From the IMG/VR virus record IMGVR_UViG_3300025141_013041, positions 1-47,932 of that record: a stretch of DNA of 47,932 nt, one strand, 5' to 3'. Below are positions 7,279-16,436 of this stretch, in pieces. The notes below the pieces were generated by a model. That model worked only from the letters and a program-made list of their open reading frames with translations. It was not told the DNA's origin and did not search any database. The stretch's first letter is position 1. Each line of letters starts with the position of its first letter. Source of the DNA: a virus. Position numbers and translations under genes: made by a program.

Positions 7279-8169
7279 ATGTCTGACGTAACTAGTGAGT
7301 ATCAGGAGATGCTCGATGCTATCAAAGCCGACAAAGAAAAGGCTGATAGTGGAGGTACCCGAAAATATTGGGCACCCAAAAGCGACAAAGAAGGAACTTT
7401 CGCAGTAAGGTTCCTCCCACCACTTAAAAAGATTGGAGAGAAGAAATTCTACTTTGATCACAAAAACCATTGGATTGACGGAAAGGCTTTTGAGTGCCTT
7501 GACCAAACTCTTGTAGACAAGGAAGGCAAGCTGCATGAAGCAGAGAAATGTCCTGCTTGTACTATGTATAAGAAATTATACAAAGTTGCTGACAATAATA
7601 GAAACTCTGAGGAGTGGAAACTTGCCGGCGAATTGAGAGACAAACAACGATATATTTATAGAGTGATTGTTCGTGGAGCAGAGGATGAGGCAACTCCAAA
7701 GTTCTATGAAACAGGACCAACTATTTTTAAGTCTCTCTACCATATTCTAACAGAGACAGATTATGGAATTATCGTTGATCCAAAAAATGGAAGAGATTAT
7801 AATATCGTAAAGGTTGGAAAAGGTCGACGGGCCAATTATGATCAATCCCTACCAGCAGCAAACACAAGTCCTATTTTCACAGAAGCTGCTAAAGCAAAAG
7901 AGTGTATTACTAAGGCAATGGAGATGACTTATGCATCTCTTATTGAATTCTCAAGCTCTAGTGCAATAACGCAAGCTCTGAGGGGTTATCTTGATCCAGA
8001 AGCTAAAACTGATCAAGAGGAAGATAGCCCAGCGAAACCTGTTCAGTCAGCACCAGCAGCAGCTAAACCGGTTGCTGAACAAGAAGCTGTTACTGAATCA
8101 GTGGAAAGTAATGACGATGCGGTGGAAGATAGCCTAGACGACATTCTTGGTGAATTCGAAGACATGTAA
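7279..8169 (+). CDS. single-stranded DNA-binding protein, gp32-like
   Basis: 296 residues. The N-terminal half has an OB-fold pattern (TFAVRFLPPLK, KKFYFDHKNHW) and the gp32-type zinc site: His64 (in HKNHW), Cys73, Cys91 and Cys94 (CPAC), close to T4 His64/Cys77/Cys87/Cys90. The last ~60 residues are a linker ending in DDAVEDSLDDILGEFEDM, the acidic tail by which gp32 recruits replication and recombination partners. It coats ssDNA at forks and recombination intermediates. Translation starts at ATG 7279 after AGGAGG. It stands first in a run with UvsX, a co-chaperonin and UvsW, has its own strong promoter, and is followed by a UUCG hairpin terminator. Confidence 0.9.
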   Translation: MSDVTSEYQEMLDAIKADKEKADSGGTRKYWAPKSDKEGTFAVRFLPPLKKIGEKKFYFDHKNHWIDGKAFECLDQTLVDKEGKLHEAEKCPACTMYKKLYKVADNNRNSEEWKLAGELRDKQRYIYRVIVRGAEDEATPKFYETGPTIFKSLYHILTETDYGIIVDPKNGRDYNIVKVGKGRRANYDQSLPAANTSPIFTEAAKAKECITKAMEMTYASLIEFSSSSAITQALRGYLDPEAKTDQEEDSPAKPVQSAPAAAKPVAEQEAVTESVESNDDAVEDSLDDILGEFEDM

Positions 8170-8174
8170 ACAAC

Positions 8175-8197
8175 AGGGGGCTTCGGCCCCTTATTTT
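8175..8197 (+). terminator. UUCG-tetraloop terminator after gp32
   Basis: GGGGC-TTCG-GCCCC with flanking A-T and G-T pairs is followed by TTATTTT. C(UUCG)G hairpins of this type also mark T4 gene 32 mRNA. The hairpin may also protect the transcript's 3' end while letting some polymerase through to uvsX. Confidence 0.8.
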
Positions 8198-8208
8198 AAG
8201 GAGTAATA

Positions 8209-9486
8209 ATGGCAAAAGATTTAGACACTTTTGAAGGGATAGATGCGCTCATTCAAAGTGAATTTGATAATATAATTGATTTTTCTAAAGTAGATACAAG
8301 TATAAAGACTTGGCTTGACACAGGCGTGTACGCCTTGAACTATATTTGTTCTAAGAATATTTATGGTGGTATACCAGTAAGTAGAGTGACTGCTATCGAT
8401 GGATTATCAGGAACTGGAAAGAGTTTAGTTCTAGCATCTGTAATGAAAGATCCAAAAGTGGATTATATCATTATAATAGAAACTGAAGGTGGTGGTTCTT
8501 CTAAAGAGTTGTATGACTTTGTTGGAGTTGATATGTCAAAAGTAAGAATGATTAAGGCAAGTACTTTTGAAAACTACAGCATTAAGAAAGCAGATTCTTC
8601 TATTAAAGAAGTATCAGATAATAAGTTTCCAAAAAAGAAAGATACAAAAGATTATTTGTATGTAGAAGGTGTTACTAGAATAATGAAAAAGATAGTAAAC
8701 ACTGTTATGTTTAATGGAATAAAGAAAAATATTGTTGTCTTTCTTGATACGTTAGCGAACTTACAATCAGTTCGTGAGTTAAGTGGAACAGTTGATATGG
8801 GAAAGAAGCCACAAGAGATCGCAAGATTCTTTAGGACATTTGATGTTGGATTCGAGAAAACAAATATATCATTTATATTTGCTAACAAAGTTTATACTAA
8901 CATTGGAAATGAATATCAGCCTTGGGTTGTATCTGGTGGCGTTAATGTATTATATAATCCTTCATTATTTATTAGACTTGCAGACACGGCTGAAACATCA
9001 GATGTTTCAGAAACTGAAATGAAGGCAGAGAGAGAAAGAAGAAAGACTGCTCTTGGTAGTTCTATAAAACCAATAAGAGCTACAGTGGAAAAAAGTAGAT
9101 TTGGAACTGAGAAGAGAAGATGTAATTTTCTTATTGATATGGCAGTTGGTCCAGCAAAGTATTCAGGACTGTTTGGCTTACTTAAAGACTTTGGTGTTAT
9201 TAAGAAGGCTGGTGGTAATTACTATTCTATAGAAGAAATGTGGGATAAGAATTTCTTGAAGAAAGGATTTATTCCAAAGCTTAGAGAAAACGAAGAAGAG
9301 AATATAGCAAAGCTTCAAGAACTCTTAACAATAAGAGAAGCAGAAATTATCAATGAGAAGAAAAATCTTCAATTGACTATTGATGAGAACATAGATAGTA
9401 GTATAGAAGACGATCTCGAAGGTGAGATCGACGAAAGCGATATCGATGATCTGAAAAAAGAAATGATAAAGGATGTGGAGGGTTAG
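8209..9486 (+). CDS. uvsX: UvsX/RecA-like recombinase
   Basis: 425 residues. Walker A is GLSGTGKS at residues 65-72, followed by a RecA-fold core with VFLDTLANLQ as Walker B region and a typical GGVNVLYNPSLFIRL strand. It would assemble on gp32-coated ssDNA and drive strand exchange and recombination-dependent replication. The C-terminus is long and acidic (from about residue 385), longer than in T4 UvsX (391 aa). The start ATG is preceded by AAGGAG. The gene follows gp32 after a short hairpin and ends in TAG directly abutting the co-chaperonin ATG, in the same frame. Confidence 0.85.
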   Translation: MAKDLDTFEGIDALIQSEFDNIIDFSKVDTSIKTWLDTGVYALNYICSKNIYGGIPVSRVTAIDGLSGTGKSLVLASVMKDPKVDYIIIIETEGGGSSKELYDFVGVDMSKVRMIKASTFENYSIKKADSSIKEVSDNKFPKKKDTKDYLYVEGVTRIMKKIVNTVMFNGIKKNIVVFLDTLANLQSVRELSGTVDMGKKPQEIARFFRTFDVGFEKTNISFIFANKVYTNIGNEYQPWVVSGGVNVLYNPSLFIRLADTAETSDVSETEMKAERERRKTALGSSIKPIRATVEKSRFGTEKRRCNFLIDMAVGPAKYSGLFGLLKDFGVIKKAGGNYYSIEEMWDKNFLKKGFIPKLRENEEENIAKLQELLTIREAEIINEKKNLQLTIDENIDSSIEDDLEGEIDESDIDDLKKEMIKDVEG

Positions 9487-9807
9487 ATGAAAACAATACA
9501 ACCAGTTGGAGATTATATTTTAATTGAATCAGTAGAGTATAAGATGCCTAAAGAAAGAAAATCTAAGGGTGGAATTATAATGGTAGAAGCTGCTCCAGGG
9601 CAACCTGGAATTGATACTCGACCTACTCACTATTGGGTAATAAAAGGTGTTGGACCAGATGTTGATGACAGAAGATATGATGTAAGGGTTGGAATGAAAG
9701 TTTTATTTAATGATTATAATGTAAAGAAAATGAAAGATTATGATGAAGATGTTGAATATGGCCTCATTCAACAAAAAGATATAATGGCCTATTATAAAGA
9801 TGAATAA
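9487..9807 (+). CDS. GroES/gp31-like co-chaperonin
   Basis: 106 residues. The order matches GroES: N-terminal strand IQPVGDYILIESVEYK, a polar glycine-containing mobile loop (KERKSKGGIIM), and the C-terminal core VRVGMKVLFNDYNVKK...YGLIQQKDIMAYYK, close to GroES VKVGDIVIFNDGYGVKSEK...ILAIV. It would cap the host GroEL, as T4 gp31 does for capsid folding. The ribosome-binding site (GGAGGG) lies inside the end of uvsX and the ATG follows its stop directly. Residues 37-60 form an insertion relative to GroES, perhaps an enlarged roof loop. Confidence 0.8.
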   Translation: MKTIQPVGDYILIESVEYKMPKERKSKGGIIMVEAAPGQPGIDTRPTHYWVIKGVGPDVDDRRYDVRVGMKVLFNDYNVKKMKDYDEDVEYGLIQQKDIMAYYKDE

Positions 9808-10147
9808 GAAGTTGCAATTATTAGGTATTGTATTTCATCAGTATCTATTGGATACTGATGAAAAATATTTAAATGACACTCATTTAAAAAATTCTCTTCT
9901 TAAAGAGTTTGGCGTATTTAATGCTATTGATCAAATAGTTATATCACAAGATCATGATAATCTAAGTCAGTTTCGTAGTTATAAAGGTGGTACTTACTTA
10001 AGTGGTGATACTGTAAGTAATATTGCTACTATGGACCCGTTAACACTAAAGACTACACCATTTATTTTTCCATCTCTTGTTTGGTCTGATTTTGTTTCAA
10101 AAAACTTGATGAAAAATTGTAAAATTGATACCATTGTTTCATCGTGA
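9800..10147 (+). CDS. hypothetical protein, 115 aa
   Basis: The ATG overlaps the co-chaperonin stop by 8 bp and the gene ends in GTGA overlapping the UvsW start, so it is translationally coupled on both sides. I do not recognise the family. The N-terminus is hydrophobic and helical (QLLGIVFHQYLLD) and the middle has a SYKGGTYLSGDT turn region. No Cys cluster, membrane segment or catalytic motif is visible. Its position between a co-chaperonin and a recombination helicase suggests early expression. Confidence 0.6.
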   Translation: MNKKLQLLGIVFHQYLLDTDEKYLNDTHLKNSLLKEFGVFNAIDQIVISQDHDNLSQFRSYKGGTYLSGDTVSNIATMDPLTLKTTPFIFPSLVWSDFVSKNLMKNCKIDTIVSS

Positions 10148-11502
10148 AAATATATATAAACGATAAAATCATTCTCTTGCTATTTGAATTTGACAAGGAA
10201 GAAGAATCAATTAGGAAACACTTCTCCAAAGAAGATAAATCAGGTGTTTTTATCGGTGGTTCTTATGACTATCGTAAAATAAAGAAGAAGTGTTTTCTTA
10301 AAAAGAAGAAACAATTTTTTTGGCTTAACTCTGGTTTCTTAAAAGAACTACTTACTTTCGTAAGAAGAAGATTTAACATCACAGAATTAAAGGATGAACG
10401 TACTAAATTCAAACATAATTCTGTGCAATTTTCAGAGGAGGACCTCAGAAAAACCCTCCCTGACTTTAATTACGTAGATCATCAAATTGCCTCACTGCAA
10501 AAAATATTTAAGACTAATGTAGGAATTATAGAAGCTCCTACTTCAAGTGGGAAATCAGAAACAATAATAGCATATCTAAAGTTAACTAGACTTCCAGCTC
10601 TAATTCTTGTAGATAAAGTTTCATTAGCGATTCAATTAAAAGAAAGAATTTTAAAGAATGGAATTAAGAATGTTGGTCTTTGTTATGGCAAGGGAGCTGA
10701 AGACGGAGACGTAGTAGTCTCTACAATAGGATCTGTTTATAAATTACCAGATTTAACTAAATTTAAGATTCTTATTATAGATGAAGTTCATAAAGCATCT
10801 GCTAAAAGATTTCAAGACTTTCTATCAAAGACGTCTTATCCATTACGATATGGATTCTCAGCTACTCCAAATTCAGGTGATGATTTCAAATGGAATCTCA
10901 TTAAACAATATATGGGAGATGTTATTTTTAGCATTGATCCAGAACCTTTAATGGAGAATAAGGTATTGGCTAAACCAAAGATAAGTTTTATTCCCATAGA
11001 AAGCCCATTTACTCTTGATTGGCCTTCTGCGAATATAAGCTGTATTGTAGAAAATAGAAAAAGAAATAATAAAATAAAGGAATTAGTTAAATCATTCAAC
11101 GTTCCAACTTTAATATTAATAAGAAATATAGAACACGGAAAGATATTAAATGAGTTAATAGATGATTCTGTGTTTGTTAGTGGCGTTGATGATGTTATGA
11201 AAAGACAAGAGATTATCAATGATTTTGAAGATGGAACTATAGATACAGTAATAAGTTCTAATATTTTTAATGAAGGAATATCTATTAATGCTATAAAATT
11301 ACTTATTATAGCATCTGGCGGTAAATCAAAAATAGAAACTATACAAAAATTAGGTCGTGGTTTAAGGATCACAGACGACAAAGATACTGTTACAGTATTT
11401 GATTTTAAAGATTATGGTAATAGGTTCACTGAAAAGCATTCCAATATGCGAAAAAATATATATAAAAAAGCTGGGTTCGAAGTGTTAGAGCTAATATCTT
11501 GA
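10144..11502 (+). CDS. uvsW: UvsW-like SF2 DNA helicase
   Basis: 452 residues. Superfamily 2 motifs in order: Q-like region VDHQIASLQK, Walker A APTSSGKS (residues 131-138), DEVH box (213-216), SAT in GFSATP, and motif VI QKLGRGLR. The N-terminal ~100 residues match the length of the small T4 UvsW substrate-binding domain. T4 UvsW unwinds R-loops and migrates branched DNA, switching origin-dependent to recombination-dependent replication. The GTG start overlaps the previous stop (GTGA). Confidence 0.85.
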   Translation: MKIYINDKIILLLFEFDKEEESIRKHFSKEDKSGVFIGGSYDYRKIKKKCFLKKKKQFFWLNSGFLKELLTFVRRRFNITELKDERTKFKHNSVQFSEEDLRKTLPDFNYVDHQIASLQKIFKTNVGIIEAPTSSGKSETIIAYLKLTRLPALILVDKVSLAIQLKERILKNGIKNVGLCYGKGAEDGDVVVSTIGSVYKLPDLTKFKILIIDEVHKASAKRFQDFLSKTSYPLRYGFSATPNSGDDFKWNLIKQYMGDVIFSIDPEPLMENKVLAKPKISFIPIESPFTLDWPSANISCIVENRKRNNKIKELVKSFNVPTLILIRNIEHGKILNELIDDSVFVSGVDDVMKRQEIINDFEDGTIDTVISSNIFNEGISINAIKLLIIASGGKSKIETIQKLGRGLRITDDKDTVTVFDFKDYGNRFTEKHSNMRKNIYKKAGFEVLELIS

Positions 11503-11503
11503 G

Positions 11504-11511
11504 TAAAGATA
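11504..11511 (+). promoter_or_regulatory. late-promoter octamer TAAAGATA
   Basis: GAGTAAAGATAATATT begins just after the uvsW stop and 26 bp before ATG 11537. The motif sits inside an inverted repeat (GCTAATAT 11490-11497, ATATTAGC 11512-11519). Confidence 0.6.
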
Positions 11512-11536
11512 ATATTAGCCAAAACAGAGGACTAAA

Positions 11537-13411
11537 ATGCCTAGAAAAAAAATCCCTACCGGAAACAAAATAGATTTAATATTAGACGTTTTTGAAGAGA
11601 AGTCAGCAAAATTAGACGAAGGAATTGTTCCTATGACTCCTTTTATTGCCTTTGCTGCGTTTAAAAGACAAGCTTTTAATGCATTAAGAAGAAATAAAGC
11701 AATTAAGGTAGCTAAAGCCATAAAGCAAGCTCCAGTAAAAGCTAGAGCAAAAGCTGCCATTGGTGCAGAAAAGGTAAGAGCTGCTGTTGGTGCCACATCT
11801 GGTAAGACTGTTTATAAGCTTACTAAAGAGCAAATGGATACAATGGGAGAAATCTATAGTAAATATGGAAAAGAATTAGCAAAAGAAATTATTTCTTTCA
11901 GAAGAAATATCCTTGCTCCTTATCAATTAATTAAAAGAAAAATAAGTAAATCATCAAGAGTCTCATCAAAAGATATTACAGGTCTATCGAAAGATGAATT
12001 TCTTTCATCTCTTGAGAGTGGTAAAAAAAAGATTCAAAGTAGAGGATCTGAGTTCTTTAAGAAGTCTCAAGATATACAAGATGAGTTAGGTAATTTAGCT
12101 AAACAAGCTAAGAATCTCGAAGCTATGAAAAAAGATTTTAGAGATGGTGATAATAAAATAGATTATAATATTGCAAATAAAGTCTTTAGGGAGTTTGGAG
12201 TAGGAGACGACGACTTACAGGGATACTCTAGAGAAGAATTAAAGCAAACTTATAATGAAATAATGAAGAATTATAAAGCCTTAGTTAAGACAGCGACTAT
12301 GGCAAAAATGGGTGCTATGGAGTTTGAGAAAACTAAAAAACTCGTAAAGAAAAGTAGAGAGCTTTGGAAAGGAAAAGCTGTTGACTTAACTAAAACAAAT
12401 AAAGAAAGGTTTTTTAAAAGTGGTAGTTTTGATATTGCTTTAGGTAAATATTTCTTTTCAAAAGAAATTATTAAACAACTTACTCAACCTGGAACTTTTA
12501 ATATATTTAAAGAAACTTATCTTTCTATCTTAGGGGAGATGGTTGATAAAATTAATAAAAAAAGAGAAAGATCTCTTCAAAAATTAATCTCTATGAGAAA
12601 AGGTACTCAGTTAACAGATAAAGAAAAAAAGATTTGGTCAAAACTTCCTACTATTAAAAGTTTCTCTGGTAATCTTGAAGATTATTTCCAAAAGATTAAA
12701 GAGACAGATTTTCTTGATAAACCAATTACAATTAAAAGAAGTCCTGAATTAATTGAAGCAGAAAGAAAAATTGAAAATGAAATTAGAAAATTTGAAAGAA
12801 GACTTAAGAACATTATAGATGAAGATGATTATGGTAAGCTTAAGAAAATGAGACTCATTGGTAATTTTATCACCATTAGTGAATTAAGAGATCCAAAGAA
12901 TTTATTCAAATCATCTAATGAACTTTCTTCAAATACTTCTAAAGATTCTGAAGAAAAGTACTTATCTCCTGAACAATTCAAGCGTAGAATAAAGGAGATA
13001 GCTACAAAGGAATATGACAAGATTTCTGAGCTTGAAGCTGCAAAGAAAGAAGCTAAAGAATTAGCAAATAGAATGAAGGAGCAGGGAGATGAGAAGGAAG
13101 TTGAAAACAAGGCGGATATTTTAAGAAAGATTTCTATGAGAAGGACAACCGAAGCTAAAAAATTAAGTGGTCGTAATTTAGATCCAACTGTTAAAATAGA
13201 AATTAATGATATTGAAAATCTAGCTAAGGAAATGCTACAAAAAGATTATAACACATTGGATAGATTAAAACTTGATAATCAAAGACTTCAAAAAATGATA
13301 GACAAATATTCAGATTCTGAATCAGATTCAGAAGAAGAGCTTTCAGATATTTCATTCTTGTTTAGTAGAATAGATAGAAAGATAGCTACAATGAAGGACA
13401 AACTTGAATAA
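11537..13411 (+). CDS. large lysine-rich, helical late protein, 624 aa
   Basis: Driven by a late-promoter octamer and preceded by AGAGGA. Residues 35-90 are Ala/Lys/Arg-rich (AIKVAKAIKQAPVKARAKA), resembling DNA-binding or core-protein segments. Most of the rest is predicted helix and coiled coil. The C-terminus has an acidic run (SDSESDSEEELSD). No enzyme motif is seen. It heads a coupled block of three or four genes. I take it as a virion or head-interior protein; the exact role is unknown. Confidence 0.7.
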   Translation: MPRKKIPTGNKIDLILDVFEEKSAKLDEGIVPMTPFIAFAAFKRQAFNALRRNKAIKVAKAIKQAPVKARAKAAIGAEKVRAAVGATSGKTVYKLTKEQMDTMGEIYSKYGKELAKEIISFRRNILAPYQLIKRKISKSSRVSSKDITGLSKDEFLSSLESGKKKIQSRGSEFFKKSQDIQDELGNLAKQAKNLEAMKKDFRDGDNKIDYNIANKVFREFGVGDDDLQGYSREELKQTYNEIMKNYKALVKTATMAKMGAMEFEKTKKLVKKSRELWKGKAVDLTKTNKERFFKSGSFDIALGKYFFSKEIIKQLTQPGTFNIFKETYLSILGEMVDKINKKRERSLQKLISMRKGTQLTDKEKKIWSKLPTIKSFSGNLEDYFQKIKETDFLDKPITIKRSPELIEAERKIENEIRKFERRLKNIIDEDDYGKLKKMRLIGNFITISELRDPKNLFKSSNELSSNTSKDSEEKYLSPEQFKRRIKEIATKEYDKISELEAAKKEAKELANRMKEQGDEKEVENKADILRKISMRRTTEAKKLSGRNLDPTVKIEINDIENLAKEMLQKDYNTLDRLKLDNQRLQKMIDKYSDSESDSEEELSDISFLFSRIDRKIATMKDKLE

Positions 13412-14211
13412 TGCCTGACTTCATATCTCCTCAACTTAGAATTAGAAATATATCAATTGTAACTCCTGCTAAAAAAGTTAGATTAACTAAGAACGAAGTT
13501 ACATTACAATTTTTAATGTCTAAGGATGCTGGGAAGACTTATCAAACTACATTTCTTTTAAATATTATTCCTTATAATAAGGAAAGAGATCCCTCTATTC
13601 CATTGTCACCAGCTAATGTTGACATGCCATCATTGAAAAGTGCTATAGAGGCAAACATAAGAGCTTTTGATAGGAATTATATATCACTAATTAATTATGA
13701 TACAAGAAGAGCTATCTTTGAATTTGATCATGAAAAATGGTTTAGAGATTCTGTTAGTGATACTTTAACGACTACTAAGGTTACAAGATTTGCAAGAGAA
13801 TTTAGAATGAAAAGACCTGTCCCAACTATGATAATGTTTGATCCAATGAGAACATACTTCTCTCCTTTTATATTAAGAAAGTTTAAAGAATATATGGAAA
13901 AAGGAAATAAGGGAGCTAAGTGGTTTAAGCATTTATTGCCAGACACAGCTCGTTCAAGAATGCGTGGTAGAATTAGGAATATGTTTGATTGGGAGTATAA
14001 TTTTCAATGGAACTATATATCAGCTACGCTGAAGCCTATTTATATAATGGCAATTATTTATGCTACTGGAGCATTGGTAAAAACATTAAGGAAAGAACAA
14101 CTAAAGAATGTGAATACACAAAAGTTATTTGCAACTAAAGTATATGGTAATTTAAAGCAATTTGATTATGGAAAGTTTGATAAATATTCTAAAAAAAAGG
14201 GGTTTATATAA
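13411..14211 (+). CDS. hypothetical late protein, 266 aa
   Basis: The ATG overlaps the preceding stop (TAATG). The N-terminal third looks beta-rich (IRNISIVTPAKKVRLTKNEVTLQFLM). The C-terminal half is basic, with many aromatic residues and one moderately hydrophobic segment (PIYIMAIIYATGALVKTL) near residue 210. I do not recognise it. Tight coupling to the genes on both sides suggests one late virion-assembly unit. Confidence 0.65.
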   Translation: MPDFISPQLRIRNISIVTPAKKVRLTKNEVTLQFLMSKDAGKTYQTTFLLNIIPYNKERDPSIPLSPANVDMPSLKSAIEANIRAFDRNYISLINYDTRRAIFEFDHEKWFRDSVSDTLTTTKVTRFAREFRMKRPVPTMIMFDPMRTYFSPFILRKFKEYMEKGNKGAKWFKHLLPDTARSRMRGRIRNMFDWEYNFQWNYISATLKPIYIMAIIYATGALVKTLRKEQLKNVNTQKLFATKVYGNLKQFDYGKFDKYSKKKGFI

Positions 14212-14882
14212 TGAAATTAAAAGAAGCAATTGAAATAATTGAAGAAGGAAGCGTCTTAGATTGGGCAAAAAGTAAAGCTGGTAAGCTTAGGAAAATAGTA
14301 AATGCTAAAGCACTTTATGCAAAGTTTCTTAAGAAGCATCCAGAGGTTGCAAAGCAAGTACAAGCTATTGTTGCTGGTAAACAATCATTAGGAGAATCAT
14401 TAGACGAAGCTGCTAGTGGTTTAAAAAAGTTAGTTTTAATAGGAGTGCTTTTAGCTACAGCAGCTGGTGCTTTTGGAAGTACGGTAATGCCAGTAAAAAG
14501 ATCAAGCACTATTACAGGACAAGGAAATACATTTATAAGTCAATCTATTATTAATATGCATGTATCACAAATAACCGAGTTTAAACAATTTCTTGCTGGT
14601 AAAGCAGCAGCTTTTATTAATAGACATAAAGATGCTAATGCTGATGATTTTGGAACTGTAATTGATTTTCTCTTACAAAGAGGAGAATTAAAAGATTTGG
14701 GCGTTAAGTTTGTTGACGCAGAAGGTAATTTTAAAAACGTAAATACATTAGAAGACGTAAAAGGTTTAACTCCTGGTGGGTTTATTGTAATGGACAAAGC
14801 TACTCCTGGAACAGGAAATTTAAGTCCAGAAGCTCAAGAAACATTTAAGCAGTTGATACCACAAATGAATTTTGGAGGGTAG
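14211..14882 (+). CDS. late protein with capsid-targeting-like leader and hydrophobic segment, 223 aa
   Basis: The start overlaps the previous stop. The leader MKLKEAIEIIEEGSV has an IEE-G site, resembling the (L/I)xE cleavage signal of T4 internal head proteins. Residues 70-92 (LKKLVLIGVLLATAAGAFGS) form a probable membrane or buried helix. The remainder is mixed, with a possible beta domain (LGVKFVDAEGNFKNV). Function unknown. An ejected or internal virion protein with a membrane-active helix is one possibility. Confidence 0.65.
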   Translation: MKLKEAIEIIEEGSVLDWAKSKAGKLRKIVNAKALYAKFLKKHPEVAKQVQAIVAGKQSLGESLDEAASGLKKLVLIGVLLATAAGAFGSTVMPVKRSSTITGQGNTFISQSIINMHVSQITEFKQFLAGKAAAFINRHKDANADDFGTVIDFLLQRGELKDLGVKFVDAEGNFKNVNTLEDVKGLTPGGFIVMDKATPGTGNLSPEAQETFKQLIPQMNFGG

Positions 14883-14883
14883 G

Positions 14884-15105
14884 TTGGAGAAGAGATCCGT
14901 AGAAGAAATAACAACATTGTATCCTGGTTTATTTGAAAAGGGCAATGGCATAGATAAACTTTCTTATTGGACGTTAGATAACACAGGACCACCAATGACA
15001 GACGAAGAAGCTAATGAAAATCTTTTAAGGAACGCAGAAGCTGGTAAAGAAGATTTTCAGAAAGGTGTTATGGAGTTTTTTGAACGACTTGACAAAAATG
15101 AATAA
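14884..15105 (+). CDS. small acidic late protein, ~73 aa, TTG start
   Basis: GGAGGG at 14874-14879 lies inside the end of the preceding gene and points to the TTG at 14884; a second in-frame TTG at 14872 overlaps that site and is less likely. The product (LEKRSVEEITTLYPGLFEKGNG...) is acidic and soluble and ends EFFERLDKNE. No family is recognised. It is the last gene before a strong terminator. Confidence 0.6.
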   Translation: MEKRSVEEITTLYPGLFEKGNGIDKLSYWTLDNTGPPMTDEEANENLLRNAEAGKEDFQKGVMEFFERLDKNE

Positions 15106-15153
15106 TAATATTATAATTAATAAATAGAAAAAAACAAGAATCCCCCTTCTTGG

Positions 15154-15177
15154 AGCCGCCGAAAGGCGGCTTTTTTT
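15154..15177 (+). terminator. rho-independent terminator
   Basis: AGCCGCC-GAAA-GGCGGCT followed by TTTTTTT. It closes the late block and isolates the moron downstream. Confidence 0.9.
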
Positions 15178-15188
15178 ATGCTTTGCTA

Positions 15189-15217
15189 TTGACAACTGAA
15201 CTTATATTTATTATAAT
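15189..15217 (+). promoter_or_regulatory. consensus sigma70 promoter of the moron
   Basis: TTGACA (15189-15194), 17-bp spacer, TATAAT (15212-15217): a perfect consensus on both boxes, and the strongest-looking promoter in the window. AGGAGG follows at 15232-15237. Confidence 0.85.
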
Positions 15218-15242
15218 AAACAAAATTAATTAGGAGGTTTCA

Positions 15243-16388
15243 ATGAAGAAACTTTTCGCGGCCCTCATTGGGCTGGCAATGTCGGCATCTCTTTTGTTCG
15301 CTGGTGGTTCCAACGAAGTAGCAAATGAAGATGTTGATACGATCAAGGCAGGATTTGTATATGTAGGACCAGTTGGAGATTACGGATGGACTTACGCCCA
15401 CGATCAAGGAAGATTGTTTGCAGAACAAGAACTACCTTGGCTTGAGACAGTGTATGTGGAATCGGTTGCAGAAGGTGATGCTGGAAGAATCATAGACAGA
15501 TTGATTATGCAAGAAGGGGCAACTGTTATTTTCACTACGAGCTTTGGTTATATGGATGATACCTTAGCAGCAGCTGCTAAATATCCAGATGTAATCTTTA
15601 TGCACTGTTCTGGTTTCAAGCAAACAGAAAATCTAGGAACTTATTTTGGTGATTTGTATCAAGCTTATTATTTAAATGGAATGATGGCTGGTACTTTGAC
15701 TAATACTAATAAGTTGGGTTACGTAGCAGCATTTCCAATCCCTGAATTGATAAGACACATTAATGCGTTTGCACTTGGAGCTAAAGCAGTTAATCCAGAT
15801 GTCGAGGTTCATGTAAGATGGACTTATGCTTGGTATGGTCCTGATAAGGCAAAGGAAGCAGCTAATTCTCTTATCTCTATTGGCGTAGATTCTCTTGCTT
15901 TTACAGAAGACACACCTGCCGTTATTGAAGTGGGACAAGAACATACAGAGAACGGAAAGCAGATCTATACGTTTAGTCACTATAGTCCTATGCAACAATA
16001 CGGTCCAGATTCTGTTGTATCAGGACAACTATCTGATTGGGGCATTATGTATGTAGAGATTCTTAATAGTATTAAAAATGGAACTTGGGCTAATGAAGAT
16101 ATGTGGTGGTTGATGAAAGAGAGGGCTACCTATCTTGGTGGAAATTATCTTAGTCCAGTTAATCCTTTGTTTGAATCTGCTTTGAATAAAACTGGTGTTC
16201 TACAAGACATTCTAAGTCTTTATGCAATAATGATAACAAAAGGACCAGAAGGTTTTGATCCATACGAAGGTCCAATATATGATAATGAAGGCAATCTTCA
16301 AGTAGCAGAAGGAACTAGAGCTAATAAGGGAGAACTACTTTCTATTATGTATTATGTTGATGGAGTGATTGGAAGTATTCCAGAATAA
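15243..16388 (+). CDS. PnrA/Med-type (BMP family) periplasmic substrate-binding protein, moron gene
   Basis: 381 residues. A signal peptide (MKK, hydrophobic core, SLLFA) is cleaved before GGSNE. No lipobox Cys is present, unlike most PnrA/BMP lipoproteins. The mature part begins IKAGFVYVGPVGDYGWTYAHDQG, the conserved opening of the family, with a type I periplasmic binding fold to the end. Family members bind nucleosides or autoinducer-like ligands for ABC import. It has its own consensus promoter, AGGAGG site and flanking terminators, so it can be expressed independently of the phage programme. Likely taken from the host, where it could supply nucleosides or alter the cell surface during infection. 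The FAGGSNE junction is what I know from spirochaete binding proteins. Confidence 0.85.
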   Translation: MKKLFAALIGLAMSASLLFAGGSNEVANEDVDTIKAGFVYVGPVGDYGWTYAHDQGRLFAEQELPWLETVYVESVAEGDAGRIIDRLIMQEGATVIFTTSFGYMDDTLAAAAKYPDVIFMHCSGFKQTENLGTYFGDLYQAYYLNGMMAGTLTNTNKLGYVAAFPIPELIRHINAFALGAKAVNPDVEVHVRWTYAWYGPDKAKEAANSLISIGVDSLAFTEDTPAVIEVGQEHTENGKQIYTFSHYSPMQQYGPDSVVSGQLSDWGIMYVEILNSIKNGTWANEDMWWLMKERATYLGGNYLSPVNPLFESALNKTGVLQDILSLYAIMITKGPEGFDPYEGPIYDNEGNLQVAEGTRANKGELLSIMYYVDGVIGSIPE

Positions 16389-16408
16389 AAAAACGTTATA
16401 GTTAATTT

Positions 16409-16436
16409 AAGCCGCCCACTTTGGGCGGCTTTTTTA
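16409..16436 (+). terminator. rho-independent terminator of the moron
   Basis: AAGCCGCCCA-CTT-TGGGCGGCTT followed by a T-run. The perfect 10-bp stem is close in sequence to the terminators at 15154 and 18048. Confidence 0.9.

Noticed and set aside
9484-9489. Readthrough fusion of uvsX with the co-chaperonin (same frame across TAG-ATG)
   Set aside because: The co-chaperonin has its own GGAGGG site and a complete GroES-like start, so adjacency in frame is probably chance.
15243-15330. Lipoprotein signal on the PnrA-like protein
   Set aside because: No Cys is present near the cleavage site; the sequence reads SLLFAGGSNE, so a signal peptidase I substrate is the better call.
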